Source: Nocardia rhizosphaerihabitans (GTDB lineage: Bacteria > Actinomycetota > Actinomycetes > Mycobacteriales > Mycobacteriaceae). Taken from it: DNA of 64,000 nt. Shown here piece by piece: positions 36,932 through 47,141 of the stretch; the first letter of the stretch is position 1, and the number at the start of each line of letters is the position of its first letter. The stretch covers positions 124,001-188,000 of the forward strand of contig NZ_BMNE01000008.1 in the NCBI RefSeq assembly GCF_014646295.1. Reading direction: 5' to 3'. Both the position numbers and the translations under genes were made by a program. The notes under the pieces were generated by a model. The model saw only the letters and a list, made by a program, of their open reading frames with translations. It searched no databases and was not told the DNA's origin.

Positions 36932-37597
36932 ATGTCGCCCGTGCGGGTGCTGGTGGTCGAAGACGAGACGATATTGGCCGACGCGATCGGCACGGGGCTG
37001 CGCCGGCATGCCATGGCGGTGGACGTGGTCTACGACGGTGACGCCGCACTGGAACGCGTGCCGGTCAACGACTACGACGTCGTCGTCCTGGATCGGGACA
37101 TCCCCGGCGCGTCCGGCGACCAGGTGTGCGGCTGGATGATCGAGCACGGCGTGGACAGCCGGGTGCTGATGCTGACCGCGGCGGCCGGGATCGGTGAGCG
37201 GGTCGCCGGGCTCGGGCTGGGTGCCGACGACTACCTGACCAAGCCGTTCGCCTTCGCCGAACTGGTCGCCCGGGTGCAGGCGCTCGGGCGCCGGGCGCAT
37301 CCGGCCACCCCTCCGGTCCTGCGCCGCGGTGGGCTGTGCCTCGACGTGCACCGCCACGTACTGACCCGCGACGGTCTGCCGATCACGGTGTCACGGAAGG
37401 AGTTCGCCGTGCTGCGTGAGCTGATGCGCGCGGACGGCGGTGTGGTGTCGGCCGAACAACTACTGGAGAAGGCGTGGGACGAGAACATCGACCCGTTCAC
37501 CGGCGTGGTCAGGTACACGATCATGATGTTGCGCCGCAAGCTCGGGGAACCGGCGCTGATCGAGACCGAGCCCGGCGCGGGCTACCGCATCCGATGA
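36932..37597 (+). CDS. OmpR-family response regulator
   Basis: A 221-residue two-component regulator. The receiver domain has the acidic pair in VEDE, the phospho-acceptor Asp in DVVVLDRDIPG (about residue 53), a Thr in MLTAA and a Lys in LTKPFAF. The C-terminal winged helix (residues about 130-221) ends IETEPGAGYRIR. The target genes are unknown. Its stop overlaps the kinase start (ATGA). It is divergent from the exoribonuclease gene. Confidence 0.93.
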   Translation: MSPVRVLVVEDETILADAIGTGLRRHAMAVDVVYDGDAALERVPVNDYDVVVLDRDIPGASGDQVCGWMIEHGVDSRVLMLTAAAGIGERVAGLGLGADDYLTKPFAFAELVARVQALGRRAHPATPPVLRRGGLCLDVHRHVLTRDGLPITVSRKEFAVLRELMRADGGVVSAEQLLEKAWDENIDPFTGVVRYTIMMLRRKLGEPALIETEPGAGYRIR

Positions 37598-38783
37598 GCC
37601 GCCCACGGTCGACCATCAGGCTGCGGCTGACCCTGCTGTACGCGGCCTCGTTCTTCGTCGCCGGAGCGGTGCTGATCGCGGTGATGTACTTCTCGCTCGA
37701 GCAGTGGCTGGACCGGCGGCCCGCGGCGACGACGCACATGATCATCAGCAAGCACCTGGCGCTGGGCGATCGGATGCCCGGTACCGAACGGCTCGCCGAG
37801 GCGATCGCCGCCCAGGCCGCACAAGAACGTCGTGATGTGCTGCGGGCGATGTTGATCTCGTCGCTGACGGCGCTCGCGGTGGTCGGGATCGCGGCCGCCG
37901 GCTTCGGCTGGCTACTCGCGGGACGGGCACTGGCACCGCTGCAGCGGGTGACCGCTACCGCGCGCCGGGTGGCCGACCGCAGCCTGCACGAACGCATCGC
38001 GCTGGAAGGGCCGCCCGACGAGATCAAGGACCTCGCCGACACCTTCGACGCCATGCTCGAACGACTCGACCGTGCCTTCGACAGCCAGCGCCGCTTCGTC
38101 GCCAACGCCTCCCACGAACTGCGCACCCCGCTGGCGATCAACCGCACCCTGATCGAGGTGGCGCTGGACCGGCCGGACGCGCCCGAATCGTTGCGGCAGC
38201 TCGGCGAGACCCTGCTCGAGGTCAACGGCCGTCACGAACGCCTGATCGACGGGTTGTTGCTGCTGGTCTCCAGCGAGCAGCAGCTCATCGAGCGCAGGCG
38301 CTGTGACCTGGCGGGAATCGCCCGGCATGTGGCCGACCTCAGCACGGCCGAGGCCACCGGCGCGGAGGTGTCGCTCGACTGTGACGTCTCGCCCGCGCCG
38401 GTCGACGGCGACCCGATCCTGCTGGAGCGGCTGGTGCACAACCTCGTCGACAATGCGGTCCGGTACAACCGCCCGGGCGGACGGGTGCGCATCGAGTGCG
38501 CGACCGAAACCGGAGCCGTCCGGTTGACCGTCGCCAACACCGGCCGGATGGTGCCGGAATTCGAACTCGACGGACTGTTCGAGCCGTTCCGCCGCGCCGC
38601 GGACACCACCCGCCGTGCTACCGACCCCGGCGCCCGCCGCGGCGCGGGCCTCGGGCTGTCCATCGTCCGATCGGTGGCCCACGCGCACGGCGGCACCGTG
38701 CACGCGGCGGCCGATCCCGACGGCGGGCTGATCATCACGATGTCACTGCCCGCCCCCGGGATAGCGGTAGCACGACGACCCAC

Positions 38784-38790
<7 letters not shown>
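37594..38790 (+). CDS. Sensor histidine kinase
   Basis: A 398-residue HisKA kinase paired with the preceding regulator. Two membrane spans (residues about 14-33 and 85-108) enclose a short extracellular loop of about 50 residues. A HAMP domain follows (GRALAPLQRVTATARRVADR). The H-box is FVANASHELRTPLAINRTL; the N-box is VHNLVDNAVRYN; the glycine-rich ATP lid is RGAGLGLSIVRSVAHAHGG. The small sensor loop gives no clue to the signal. Its end overlaps the convergent hemophore-like gene by seven bases. Confidence 0.93.
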
Positions 38791-40698
<1,908 letters not shown>

Positions 40699-40720
40699 CT
40701 GGAGCGCTGGCGCGCTCGAG

Positions 40721-40810
40721 TTCGCGGCCCGTTGGTCCCGTCGATCAGGCACCGTTGCTTGCTCCTTCGTCGCCTACGCAACGGCGCCTGATCGACGGGA
40801 CGGCCGCGAA
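40721..40810. repeat. Long interrupted palindrome downstream of aroG
   Basis: Three matched blocks mirror each other: ttcgcggcc (40721-40729) with ggccgcgaa (40802-40810); tcccgtcgatcaggc (40736-40750) with gcctgatcgacggga (40786-40800); ccgttgc (40752-40758) with gcaacgg (40778-40784). The loop is about 19 bases. A second short hairpin follows (cggccac/gtggccg, 40812-40827). It is too large for a simple terminator and resembles an intergenic palindromic repeat element. Confidence 0.7.
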
Positions 40811-40874
40811 CCGGCCACTGCGTGGCCGATCCCTCCTCCGGGTCGGGATGTGCGTAGCTGGGAGTTCGGTGAGG

Positions 40875-40907
40875 GCCCGGGCCGGTCAGCGATGACCGCG
40901 CCCGGGC
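40875..40907. terminator. GC-rich terminator between aroG and pknL
   Basis: gcccgggccggtca (40875-40888) pairs with tgaccgcgcccgggc (40893-40907, one bulge) and is followed by ttttcctt on the plus strand. Between converging genes. Confidence 0.78.
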
Positions 40908-40936
40908 TTTTCCTTGTCGTCCTTGTCCCGATCTCT

Positions 40937-42886
40937 TCAAGGCAGGGCGGTGAGCGTCACGACGCTGCCCGCCTCCACATTCGAGTTGAAGCCGGGCACC
41001 TGGCCGATCACCAGGGAGCTGTCGGAGTCGGTGAGCGACTTGACCTCCACCTGGAGACCCAGCTGCTGCAGTTTGGAGCGGGCACTGCCGACGCTCTGAC
41101 CCATCACATTGGGCACCTTCACCGCGCTCGACACGATCAGCGTCACACTGTCGCCCGACTGCAGGGTGGTGCCGACGGCGGGGTCGGTGCCGATCGCCTT
41201 GTCGCCCTCGACGCTCTTGTCGTACTGCACGCGGGTCTCGCGCACGGTCAGCCCGGCACTGGTCAGGGCGCGAGCGGCCTCCTCGGCGGTCTTGCCGCGC
41301 ACATCGGGCACATTGACCGGCTGCGACCCCTTGCTGCGGTAGACCTTCACCTGCGCGCCCATCGGCAGGACCGTGCCCGGCGCGGGCTCCACCTTGGCCA
41401 GCGAGCCCTTCGGCGCGGTACTGGCCGCCTCGCCGCTGTCGATCGGCTGCAGGCCCGCGTCGCGGATCGCCTGGTTGGTCGCGCTGATCTGGTCGCCCGG
41501 CTTGATATCGGGGACCCTGGGCTTGCCGTTGGAGATCAGCACCGCGATCGTGGAGCTCTTGGTGACCCGCGAGCCCGCCGACGGATCGGTGCCGACCACG
41601 CCGCCCACCGGAATGGTGTCCGAGGCCTTGTTGCGCAGCACGGTCTCGAAGCCCGCCTCCTGCAGCACCGCGACGGCGCGTTCGGAGTCCATCCCGGCGA
41701 TCGGCGGCACCGCGGTGTAGCGGCCGACGCCGAGCCACCAGCCGCCGATCCCGACCAGCAGGGTCAGCGCGGTGACGATCGCCGCCCACACCACGCCGGT
41801 GCGGCGGGACGTGCCCTCGTTCGCCACGAACGGGTTGTGCGCCGCGGCGGGGGAGAGGGCGCGCGAGTATTCGTCGGGCCGCGGCCGTGGCGCGGTGACC
41901 ACCCTGGTGTGCTGGGGCTGGTGGTCGGGGCTCGGAACCGGATGCGCGGCAACCGGATTCGGGGTCGCGGGCCGTTCACCGGGGTGGTGCGCGTCGCCGG
42001 TCCGGTAGCTCTCGCTGAGGTGTTCGGCCGAATCCCTCGGCGCGGGCACCCGGTACGGGGGCAGGCTCAGTTCCATCGCGATCGACTGCAGGTGCGCGGC
42101 CATCTCGTGGGCGTCGGTGTAGCGCTGCTGCGGATCGCGGGAGGTGGCCTTGGCCACCAGCGCGTCGAACTCCGGCGGCACGCCGCCGATGAACTGGCTC
42201 GGCGGCGGCACGTCGTTCTCGACCCGCTGATAGGCCACCGACAGCGAGTTGTCGCCGGTGAACGGCACCCGGCCGGTGAGCAGTTCGAAGATCAGGATGC
42301 CGAAGGAGTACACGTCGGAGCGGGCGTCGGCGGTGCCGGTGGTCACCTGCTCGGGGGAGAGGTAGGCGGCGGTGCCGAGGATGACGCTGGCGGAGGTCGT
42401 GTTGGCGGCGGCAACGGCCCGGACCAGGCCGAAGTCGGCGATCTTCACCTCGCCCGCATCGGAGATCAGCACGTTCTCGGGCTTGATGTCGCGGTGCACC
42501 AGGCCCGCGTCATGGGCGGTGCCGATCGCGCGCAGCACCGGCTCGGCGACGGCGCGCACGGCGTGCGGCGGCATCGGGCCGCGTTCGCGCAGCAGTTCGC
42601 GCAGCGTGCCGCCCTCGACCAGTTCCATGATCAGAAACGGGTACTCGCCGTCGATGCCCTGGTCGTACACGGCGACCAGCGACGGATGCTTCAGCTTCGC
42701 GACCGCGCGCGCCTCGAACTCGAAGCGGGTCAGGAACTGCGGATCCCCGGCGAACTTCGGATCCATCACCTTGATCGCCACCGGGCGATCCAGCCGGGTA
42801 TCGGTTCCCCGGAACACCATCGACATTCCGCCGCGGGCGATCGGCGCATCGATGCGATAGCGCCCTTCCAGCATCTGGCCGATCAA
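40937..42886 (-). CDS. pknL: Serine/threonine protein kinase PknL with four PASTA domains
   Basis: About 649 residues. The kinase domain (residues about 8-275) has the Gly loop IARGGMSMVFRG, the catalytic Lys in VAIKVMD, HRDIKPENVLI and DFGLVRA. A linker of about 100 residues and one membrane span (AAIVTALTLLVGIGGWWLGV) follow, then four PASTA repeats outside the cell (each with a VP-V/I-G start, such as VPDVRGKTAEEA and VPNVMGQSVGSA). PASTA repeats bind peptidoglycan fragments. I recall M. tuberculosis PknL as lacking them and corynebacterial PknL as having them. The start is TTG 42886, six bases after GGAGGA. It is divergent from the Rv2175c-like gene. Confidence 0.93.
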   Translation of the reverse strand: MIGQMLEGRYRIDAPIARGGMSMVFRGTDTRLDRPVAIKVMDPKFAGDPQFLTRFEFEARAVAKLKHPSLVAVYDQGIDGEYPFLIMELVEGGTLRELLRERGPMPPHAVRAVAEPVLRAIGTAHDAGLVHRDIKPENVLISDAGEVKIADFGLVRAVAAANTTSASVILGTAAYLSPEQVTTGTADARSDVYSFGILIFELLTGRVPFTGDNSLSVAYQRVENDVPPPSQFIGGVPPEFDALVAKATSRDPQQRYTDAHEMAAHLQSIAMELSLPPYRVPAPRDSAEHLSESYRTGDAHHPGERPATPNPVAAHPVPSPDHQPQHTRVVTAPRPRPDEYSRALSPAAAHNPFVANEGTSRRTGVVWAAIVTALTLLVGIGGWWLGVGRYTAVPPIAGMDSERAVAVLQEAGFETVLRNKASDTIPVGGVVGTDPSAGSRVTKSSTIAVLISNGKPRVPDIKPGDQISATNQAIRDAGLQPIDSGEAASTAPKGSLAKVEPAPGTVLPMGAQVKVYRSKGSQPVNVPDVRGKTAEEAARALTSAGLTVRETRVQYDKSVEGDKAIGTDPAVGTTLQSGDSVTLIVSSAVKVPNVMGQSVGSARSKLQQLGLQVEVKSLTDSDSSLVIGQVPGFNSNVEAGSVVTLTALP

Positions 42887-43053
42887 GTGATGTCCTCCGG
42901 CTTTCACAAACTTCTCACCCCTCGCGACACTGCGACAAGCGACAAGGCCACCGTGTGCGGCCCCCACGATCGTAACCGGGTGATGATGGCATGCCAGCCG
43001 ATGCGGGCCAGCCCCTATCACGCGAAGCGTGCACACGTACTACGGTTGTGCGA

Positions 43054-43422
43054 GTGAGTGCCTTCCCCTGCAGCCACGATGTGCTGCCCGACACCGAAAC
43101 CGTCGTCTCGCTCCCCGAGGCCGCCGACATACTCGGTATCCCGGTCACCGCGGTGCACCAGCTCCTGCGTGACCACCAGCTCCTCGCGATCCGCCGCAAC
43201 GGTGTCGCAGGCATTCCGTCCCGGTTCTTCGACGACAACGACGAGATCGTCCGGATGCTCCCCGGCCTGATCACGGTGATGCGCGACGGCAAGTACAGCG
43301 ACGAGGACATCCTGCGCTGGATCTACACCGAGGACGACTCCCTCCCCGGCCGCCCAGTCGACGCCCTGCACGGCCCCCTGGCCCGCGAAGTCGTCCGCCG
43401 CGCCGCCGCCGAACCCTTCTGA
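43054..43422 (+). CDS. Rv2175c-like helix-turn-helix DNA-binding protein
   Basis: A 122-residue protein with an N-terminal winged HTH (SLPEAADILGIPVTAVHQLL, RRNGVAGIPSRFFDD) and a C-terminal helical part (ITVMRDGKYSDEDILRWIYT). In mycobacteria Rv2175c is a DNA-binding substrate of PknL and lies beside it, as here, so phosphorylation by the divergent PknL is likely. GTG 43054 is chosen: a -10-like TACGGT (43041-43046) ends seven bases upstream and no ribosome site is visible. GTG 43048 is an alternative. Confidence 0.88.
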   Translation: MSAFPCSHDVLPDTETVVSLPEAADILGIPVTAVHQLLRDHQLLAIRRNGVAGIPSRFFDDNDEIVRMLPGLITVMRDGKYSDEDILRWIYTEDDSLPGRPVDALHGPLAREVVRRAAAEPF

Positions 43423-43446
43423 TTCCGGCGCACCGCTCGCTCCAGG

Positions 43447-43528
43447 CCACCGCGCTGAACGTTCACTATCGCGCTGATCGGTCGCAATCAGGGCCGTCGA
43501 AGCGTTCGGTGAACGCTCAGCGCGGTGG
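43447..43528. repeat. Long hairpin between the Rv2175c-like gene and ctpJ
   Basis: ccaccgcgctgaacgttcac (43447-43466) mirrors gtgaacgctcagcgcggtgg (43509-43528) with one mismatch in 20. An inner ctgat/atcag pair lies in the 42-base loop. It lies between converging genes and could terminate both, but the arm length suggests a palindromic repeat element. Confidence 0.65.
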
Positions 43529-43535
43529 TGGTCGG

Positions 43536-45536
43536 CTACAACGGGCCGTCGGCCTGAGCCTGGCCCATCGCGCGGCGCCAAGCGGACGAGCGCAGTAGTC
43601 GCAGGCCGTTGAGGCCGACGATGACGGTCGAGCCCTCGTGCCCGAGGACGCCGAGGGGCAGCGGGAGATGGCCGACCAGGTCCCAGACGACCAGGACCCC
43701 GATGAAACCGCCCGCGATGGCGAGATTGGCCAGTACCACCCGGCGGGCACGGCGGGACAGCGCGAGCACGGCGGGAATCGTGGTCAGATCGTCCCGGACG
43801 ACGACGGCGTCGGCGGTCTGCAGCGTGAGATCCGAGCCCGCGCCACCCATCGCGATCCCGACGTGCGCGGCGGCCAGCGCGGGTGCGTCGTTGATGCCGT
43901 CGCCGACCATCGTCACCCGCGCACCGTCGCCTTCCAGCGCACGCACGGCCGCAACCTTGTCGTGTGGCAGCAATTCGGCGCGCACCTCGGTGATGCCGAC
44001 CTGCCGGGCGAGCTGGGTGGCGGTGGCGTGGTTGTCGCCGGTCAGGAGAACCGGTGCGCTGCCGGTGGATTCGGTGAGAGCCGCGACGGCACCTGCGGCC
44101 TCGGTCCGGATCTGATCGGTGAGGCCGAGCACCGCGATCGGTTCGTCATCGTGGAGTACGACCACCGCGGTGCGGCCGCGCGACTGCACGATCGATACGA
44201 GGTCCCCGGCCGAGGAGGCCTGCGGTGAGCGGCCGGCGGGCGCTGTCTGGTCGTCCGTGAGGACAAGCGGCGAGCCGACGCGCACGACGCTGCCGTCGAC
44301 CCGGCCGGACACACCGCGACCCGGCCGGGCGGCGAAATCGATGACAGCCGGGATCGCGAGCCCACGTCGGCGGGCGGCGCGCACGGTGGCGGCGGCCAGC
44401 GGATGCTCGCTGGGATGCTCGACCGCGGCGGCCAGGCGCAGGACCTGGTCTTCGCTGTAGTCCAGGAGGGTATGGATCTCGGCGAGTTCCGGTGCACCGC
44501 GAGTGAGTGTGCCCGTCTTGTCGAACGCGACGCGAGTGGTCGCGCCCAGCTGTTCCATCACCACGGCCGACTTCACCAGCACACCGTGGCGCCCCGCGTT
44601 GGCGATGGCGGCGAGCAGCGGCGGCATGGTGGCCAGCACCACCGCGCAGGGGGAGGCCACGATCATGAATGTCATCGCGCGCAGCAGTGAATCCCGCAAC
44701 GCCGCACCGAGAATCAGCGGAATCACGAATACCGCGAGGGTGGCGACGACCATGGCGATCGAATAGCGCTGCTCGATCTTCTCGATGAACAGCTGGGTCC
44801 GTGCCTTGGTGCGGCCCGCCTCCTCGACCAGCGCCGCGATCCGCGCGACGACGGAATCCTCGGCCCTGCGCTCGACGCGGACCCGCAGTGCGCCGGTGCC
44901 GTTGAGTGTCCCGGCGAACACGTCGTCGCCGGTGGTCTTGTCCACCGGAAGCGGTTCGCCGGTGATGGTGGCCTGATCGATCTCGCTCGCCCCGTCGACC
45001 ACGCGTCCGTCGGCGGCGATCCGGTCGCCGGGCCGCACCAGGATCACGTCACCGACGGCGAGATCGGCCGCGGCGACGGTCTGTTCACCGTCGGCGGTGA
45101 GCAGGGTCGCCGTGTCGGGCGCCAGGGTGAGCAGCCCACGCACCGAATCCTCGGTGCGCGTGGTGGCCAGCGCTTCGAGCGCGCCCGAGGTGGCGAAGAT
45201 GACGATGAGCAGCGCGCCGTCGACGACCTGACCGATCGCCGCGGCTCCGATCGCGGCCACCACCATCAGCAGGTCGACATCGAGCGTCTTGTCCCGCAAG
45301 GCTTTCAGACCGTCGAGCCCCGGTTCCCAGCCGCCGGTGAGATAGCAGGCCAGCAGCAGCGACCACCACAACCACGACGGCCCACCGGTCAGCTTCGCCG
45401 CCAGCCCGAGCGCGAACAGCGCGGTCGCCGCGGCGGCCCAGCGCATCTCGGGGATCGCGAACAGCCGGGTCCGCACGGTCGGACCGCGCGAGGCGGTGGC
45501 GGCCGGACGGGTGGGCGTGGCGGTGGACGAGACCAC
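43536..45536 (-). CDS. ctpJ: P1B-4-type heavy-metal-exporting ATPase (CtpJ-like)
   Basis: A 666-residue P-type ATPase. The membrane metal motif is SPC (VASPCAVVLAT) rather than CPC, and the last helix has HEGSTVIVGLNGLRLL. Both are hallmarks of the P1B-4 subgroup, which exports Co2+ or Ni2+ (CtpJ, CtpD). Other motifs are TITGEPLPV (actuator), FDKTGTLTRG (phosphorylated Asp), EHPSEHPLA (HP motif) and MVGDGINDAPAL. No N-terminal metal-binding domain is present, as is usual for the group. GTG 45536 has CGGAGGT six bases upstream; the ATG at 45599 lacks one. It is divergent from nmtR and shares its operator region. Confidence 0.9.
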   Translation of the reverse strand: MVSSTATPTRPAATASRGPTVRTRLFAIPEMRWAAAATALFALGLAAKLTGGPSWLWWSLLLACYLTGGWEPGLDGLKALRDKTLDVDLLMVVAAIGAAAIGQVVDGALLIVIFATSGALEALATTRTEDSVRGLLTLAPDTATLLTADGEQTVAAADLAVGDVILVRPGDRIAADGRVVDGASEIDQATITGEPLPVDKTTGDDVFAGTLNGTGALRVRVERRAEDSVVARIAALVEEAGRTKARTQLFIEKIEQRYSIAMVVATLAVFVIPLILGAALRDSLLRAMTFMIVASPCAVVLATMPPLLAAIANAGRHGVLVKSAVVMEQLGATTRVAFDKTGTLTRGAPELAEIHTLLDYSEDQVLRLAAAVEHPSEHPLAAATVRAARRRGLAIPAVIDFAARPGRGVSGRVDGSVVRVGSPLVLTDDQTAPAGRSPQASSAGDLVSIVQSRGRTAVVVLHDDEPIAVLGLTDQIRTEAAGAVAALTESTGSAPVLLTGDNHATATQLARQVGITEVRAELLPHDKVAAVRALEGDGARVTMVGDGINDAPALAAAHVGIAMGGAGSDLTLQTADAVVVRDDLTTIPAVLALSRRARRVVLANLAIAGGFIGVLVVWDLVGHLPLPLGVLGHEGSTVIVGLNGLRLLRSSAWRRAMGQAQADGPL

Positions 45537-45580
45537 AGGGCACCTCCGAAGCGGGAAACGAGGACCCGAGAATAACAGAT

Positions 45581-45602
45581 CATATGAAGAGGTTTTCATG
45601 TG
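45581..45602. promoter_or_regulatory. ArsR/SmtB-type operator between ctpJ and nmtR
   Basis: catatgaa (45581-45588) and ttcatgtg (45595-45602) form an inverted repeat with one mismatch and a six-base spacer, matching the ATATGAA-N6-TTCATAT pattern of SmtB/NmtR operators. It overlaps the -35 region expected for the nmtR promoter (TAAGCT at 45614-45619) and the region upstream of ctpJ, so one site can control both. Confidence 0.75.
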
Positions 45603-45626
45603 TTACAGTCCGCTAAGCTCCACGCC

Positions 45627-45986
45627 ATGGGACACGGTGTGGAAGGCGACCGCCCGGCGACGCGGCTGGACGCTGCCGCCGCCGCGCACGTGGCGACCAC
45701 CCTGCAGGCGCTGGCGACACCGAGCAGGCTGCTGATCCTCTCCGAGCTGCGTCAGGGCCCGCGCCCGGTCACCGAACTCGCCGAATTGGTCGGGATGGAA
45801 CAGTCGGCCGTCTCGCATCAGCTGCGGCTACTCCGCAATCTGGGTCTGGTCACCGGCACCCGCGCCGGGCGCAGCATCGTCTACAGCCTCTACGACCAGC
45901 ACGTCGCGCAACTGCTCGACGAGGCCATTTACCACAGCGAACACCTGCGCCTGGGTCTAGCCGAGCGACCCGAGATCGCGGGCTGA
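45627..45986 (+). CDS. nmtR: NmtR-like nickel/cobalt-sensing ArsR/SmtB repressor
   Basis: A 119-residue ArsR-family repressor almost collinear with M. tuberculosis NmtR. It starts MGHGVEG, so the N-terminal amine and His3 metal ligands are present. The recognition helix is MEQSAVSHQLRLLRNLGLV. The alpha5 ligands YDQHVAQLL and YHSEH are kept (Asp90, His92, His103, His106 by my count). The two further C-terminal His of NmtR are not: the tail is LRLGLAERPEIAG. It should release DNA on Ni2+ or Co2+ and induce ctpJ. The ATG at 45627 is seven bases after -10-like TAAGCT and has no ribosome site. Confidence 0.9.
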   Translation: MGHGVEGDRPATRLDAAAAAHVATTLQALATPSRLLILSELRQGPRPVTELAELVGMEQSAVSHQLRLLRNLGLVTGTRAGRSIVYSLYDQHVAQLLDEAIYHSEHLRLGLAERPEIAG

Positions 45987-46076
45987 CATCGGGCCGCGTC
46001 GAATGGCCCGGCATCGCGGGGCTGATCGTCCGCCCTCGCGTCTCCTCTAACGGACCGGCGCCGCGAGCGGCGATCG

Positions 46077-47141
46077 TCAGCGGAGAGAAGTGGCGAACCC
46101 CTTGGCGGCGACCAGGATTCGGCGATGGTTGGGTACCGTCGCCCGCCGCTCGAAGACCTGGAAATCCGCCGCCTCGATGCGTTCCAGGATCTCCGCGTAG
46201 AGCACGGCCGCGGTCCGGATCGCCGGACGCACACGCGGCTCGAGCAGCTCGATGCCGGGCTCGGCGCGGCGGTAGATATCGCGATTGACGGCGATCAGAT
46301 GGGCCAGAGCGCGGCGCAGCGACTGATCGGTGCGGCCGGCGGCCCGGCAGGCGCGCAGGTGGTCTTCGTCGACACCGAAGGCGGCCAGCTCGTCGGCGGG
46401 CAGGTAGATCCGGTCGCGGTCGAGGTCCTCGGCGACATCGCGCAGGAAGTTCGTGAGCTGGAACGCCTCACCCAGCGCCGCGGCGGCGGGTTCGGCCTCG
46501 GCGACGGGGACGACCGTGCCGAGCACCGGCAGCAATTGCAGGCCGATGGCGGCCGCGGAACCGCGCATGTACTCGCGCAGCTCGGTCATCGTCGCGTAGC
46601 GGGTGCGGTGCGTGGCCGTACCGGGGACGTCCATGCGCATGGCGCCGAGGAACGTCCAGAAATGGGTGTGGGCGATGTCGTAGCGGCGGATCGTGTCGGC
46701 GGCCGCGGTGAGGATTTGGTGTCGCCGCAGGTCGGCGGTGTCGATATCGCCGCGTTCGAGAGCGAGCCGCAGCTGCTTCTCGACCAGATCGAGGTGCTGG
46801 GCGGGGCTGACCGCGGCCGGGTCGTCGGCCGTGGCGGCGTGCGCACCGTCGCGCGGATCGAGCACCCGCGCCGGGTTGTCGGCGTGATCGACGATGTCGT
46901 CGACCATCCGCGCGAAGGCGTACAGCGCGTGCACCGCTCGTCGCCGCGGTGGCGTGAGCAAGGTGGTCGCCAGGTAATACGTGCGCCCGTGTTCGGCGGC
47001 GATCCGCCGACAGCTCGCGTACGCACTATCGAGCGTGGTCACCCTGCCGTGTCCGGCGGCAGGCGCAATCTCGCTGTCCGGCATCGCGGGACGCGCGGCA
47101 AGGTCGGCAGGCGCGACCGCACCCGGACGCTGACCACTCAT
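46077..47141 (-). CDS. crtB: Phytoene synthase (squalene/phytoene synthase family)
   Basis: A 354-residue enzyme that condenses two geranylgeranyl diphosphates to phytoene. The family motifs are YYLATTLLTPPRRRAVHALY, FARMVDDIVDHAD (first Asp-rich motif DDIVD) and FQLTNFLRDVAEDLDRDRIY (second, DVAED), followed by LPADEL. ATG 47141 overlaps the mptA stop as ATGA, so it is coupled to mptA; an internal ATG at 47084 is less likely. The first ~30 residues are not conserved. It is the last gene of an idsA-crtI-mptA-crtB run and converges on nmtR. Confidence 0.92.
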   Translation of the reverse strand: MSGQRPGAVAPADLAARPAMPDSEIAPAAGHGRVTTLDSAYASCRRIAAEHGRTYYLATTLLTPPRRRAVHALYAFARMVDDIVDHADNPARVLDPRDGAHAATADDPAAVSPAQHLDLVEKQLRLALERGDIDTADLRRHQILTAAADTIRRYDIAHTHFWTFLGAMRMDVPGTATHRTRYATMTELREYMRGSAAAIGLQLLPVLGTVVPVAEAEPAAAALGEAFQLTNFLRDVAEDLDRDRIYLPADELAAFGVDEDHLRACRAAGRTDQSLRRALAHLIAVNRDIYRRAEPGIELLEPRVRPAIRTAAVLYAEILERIEAADFQVFERRATVPNHRRILVAAKGFATSLR

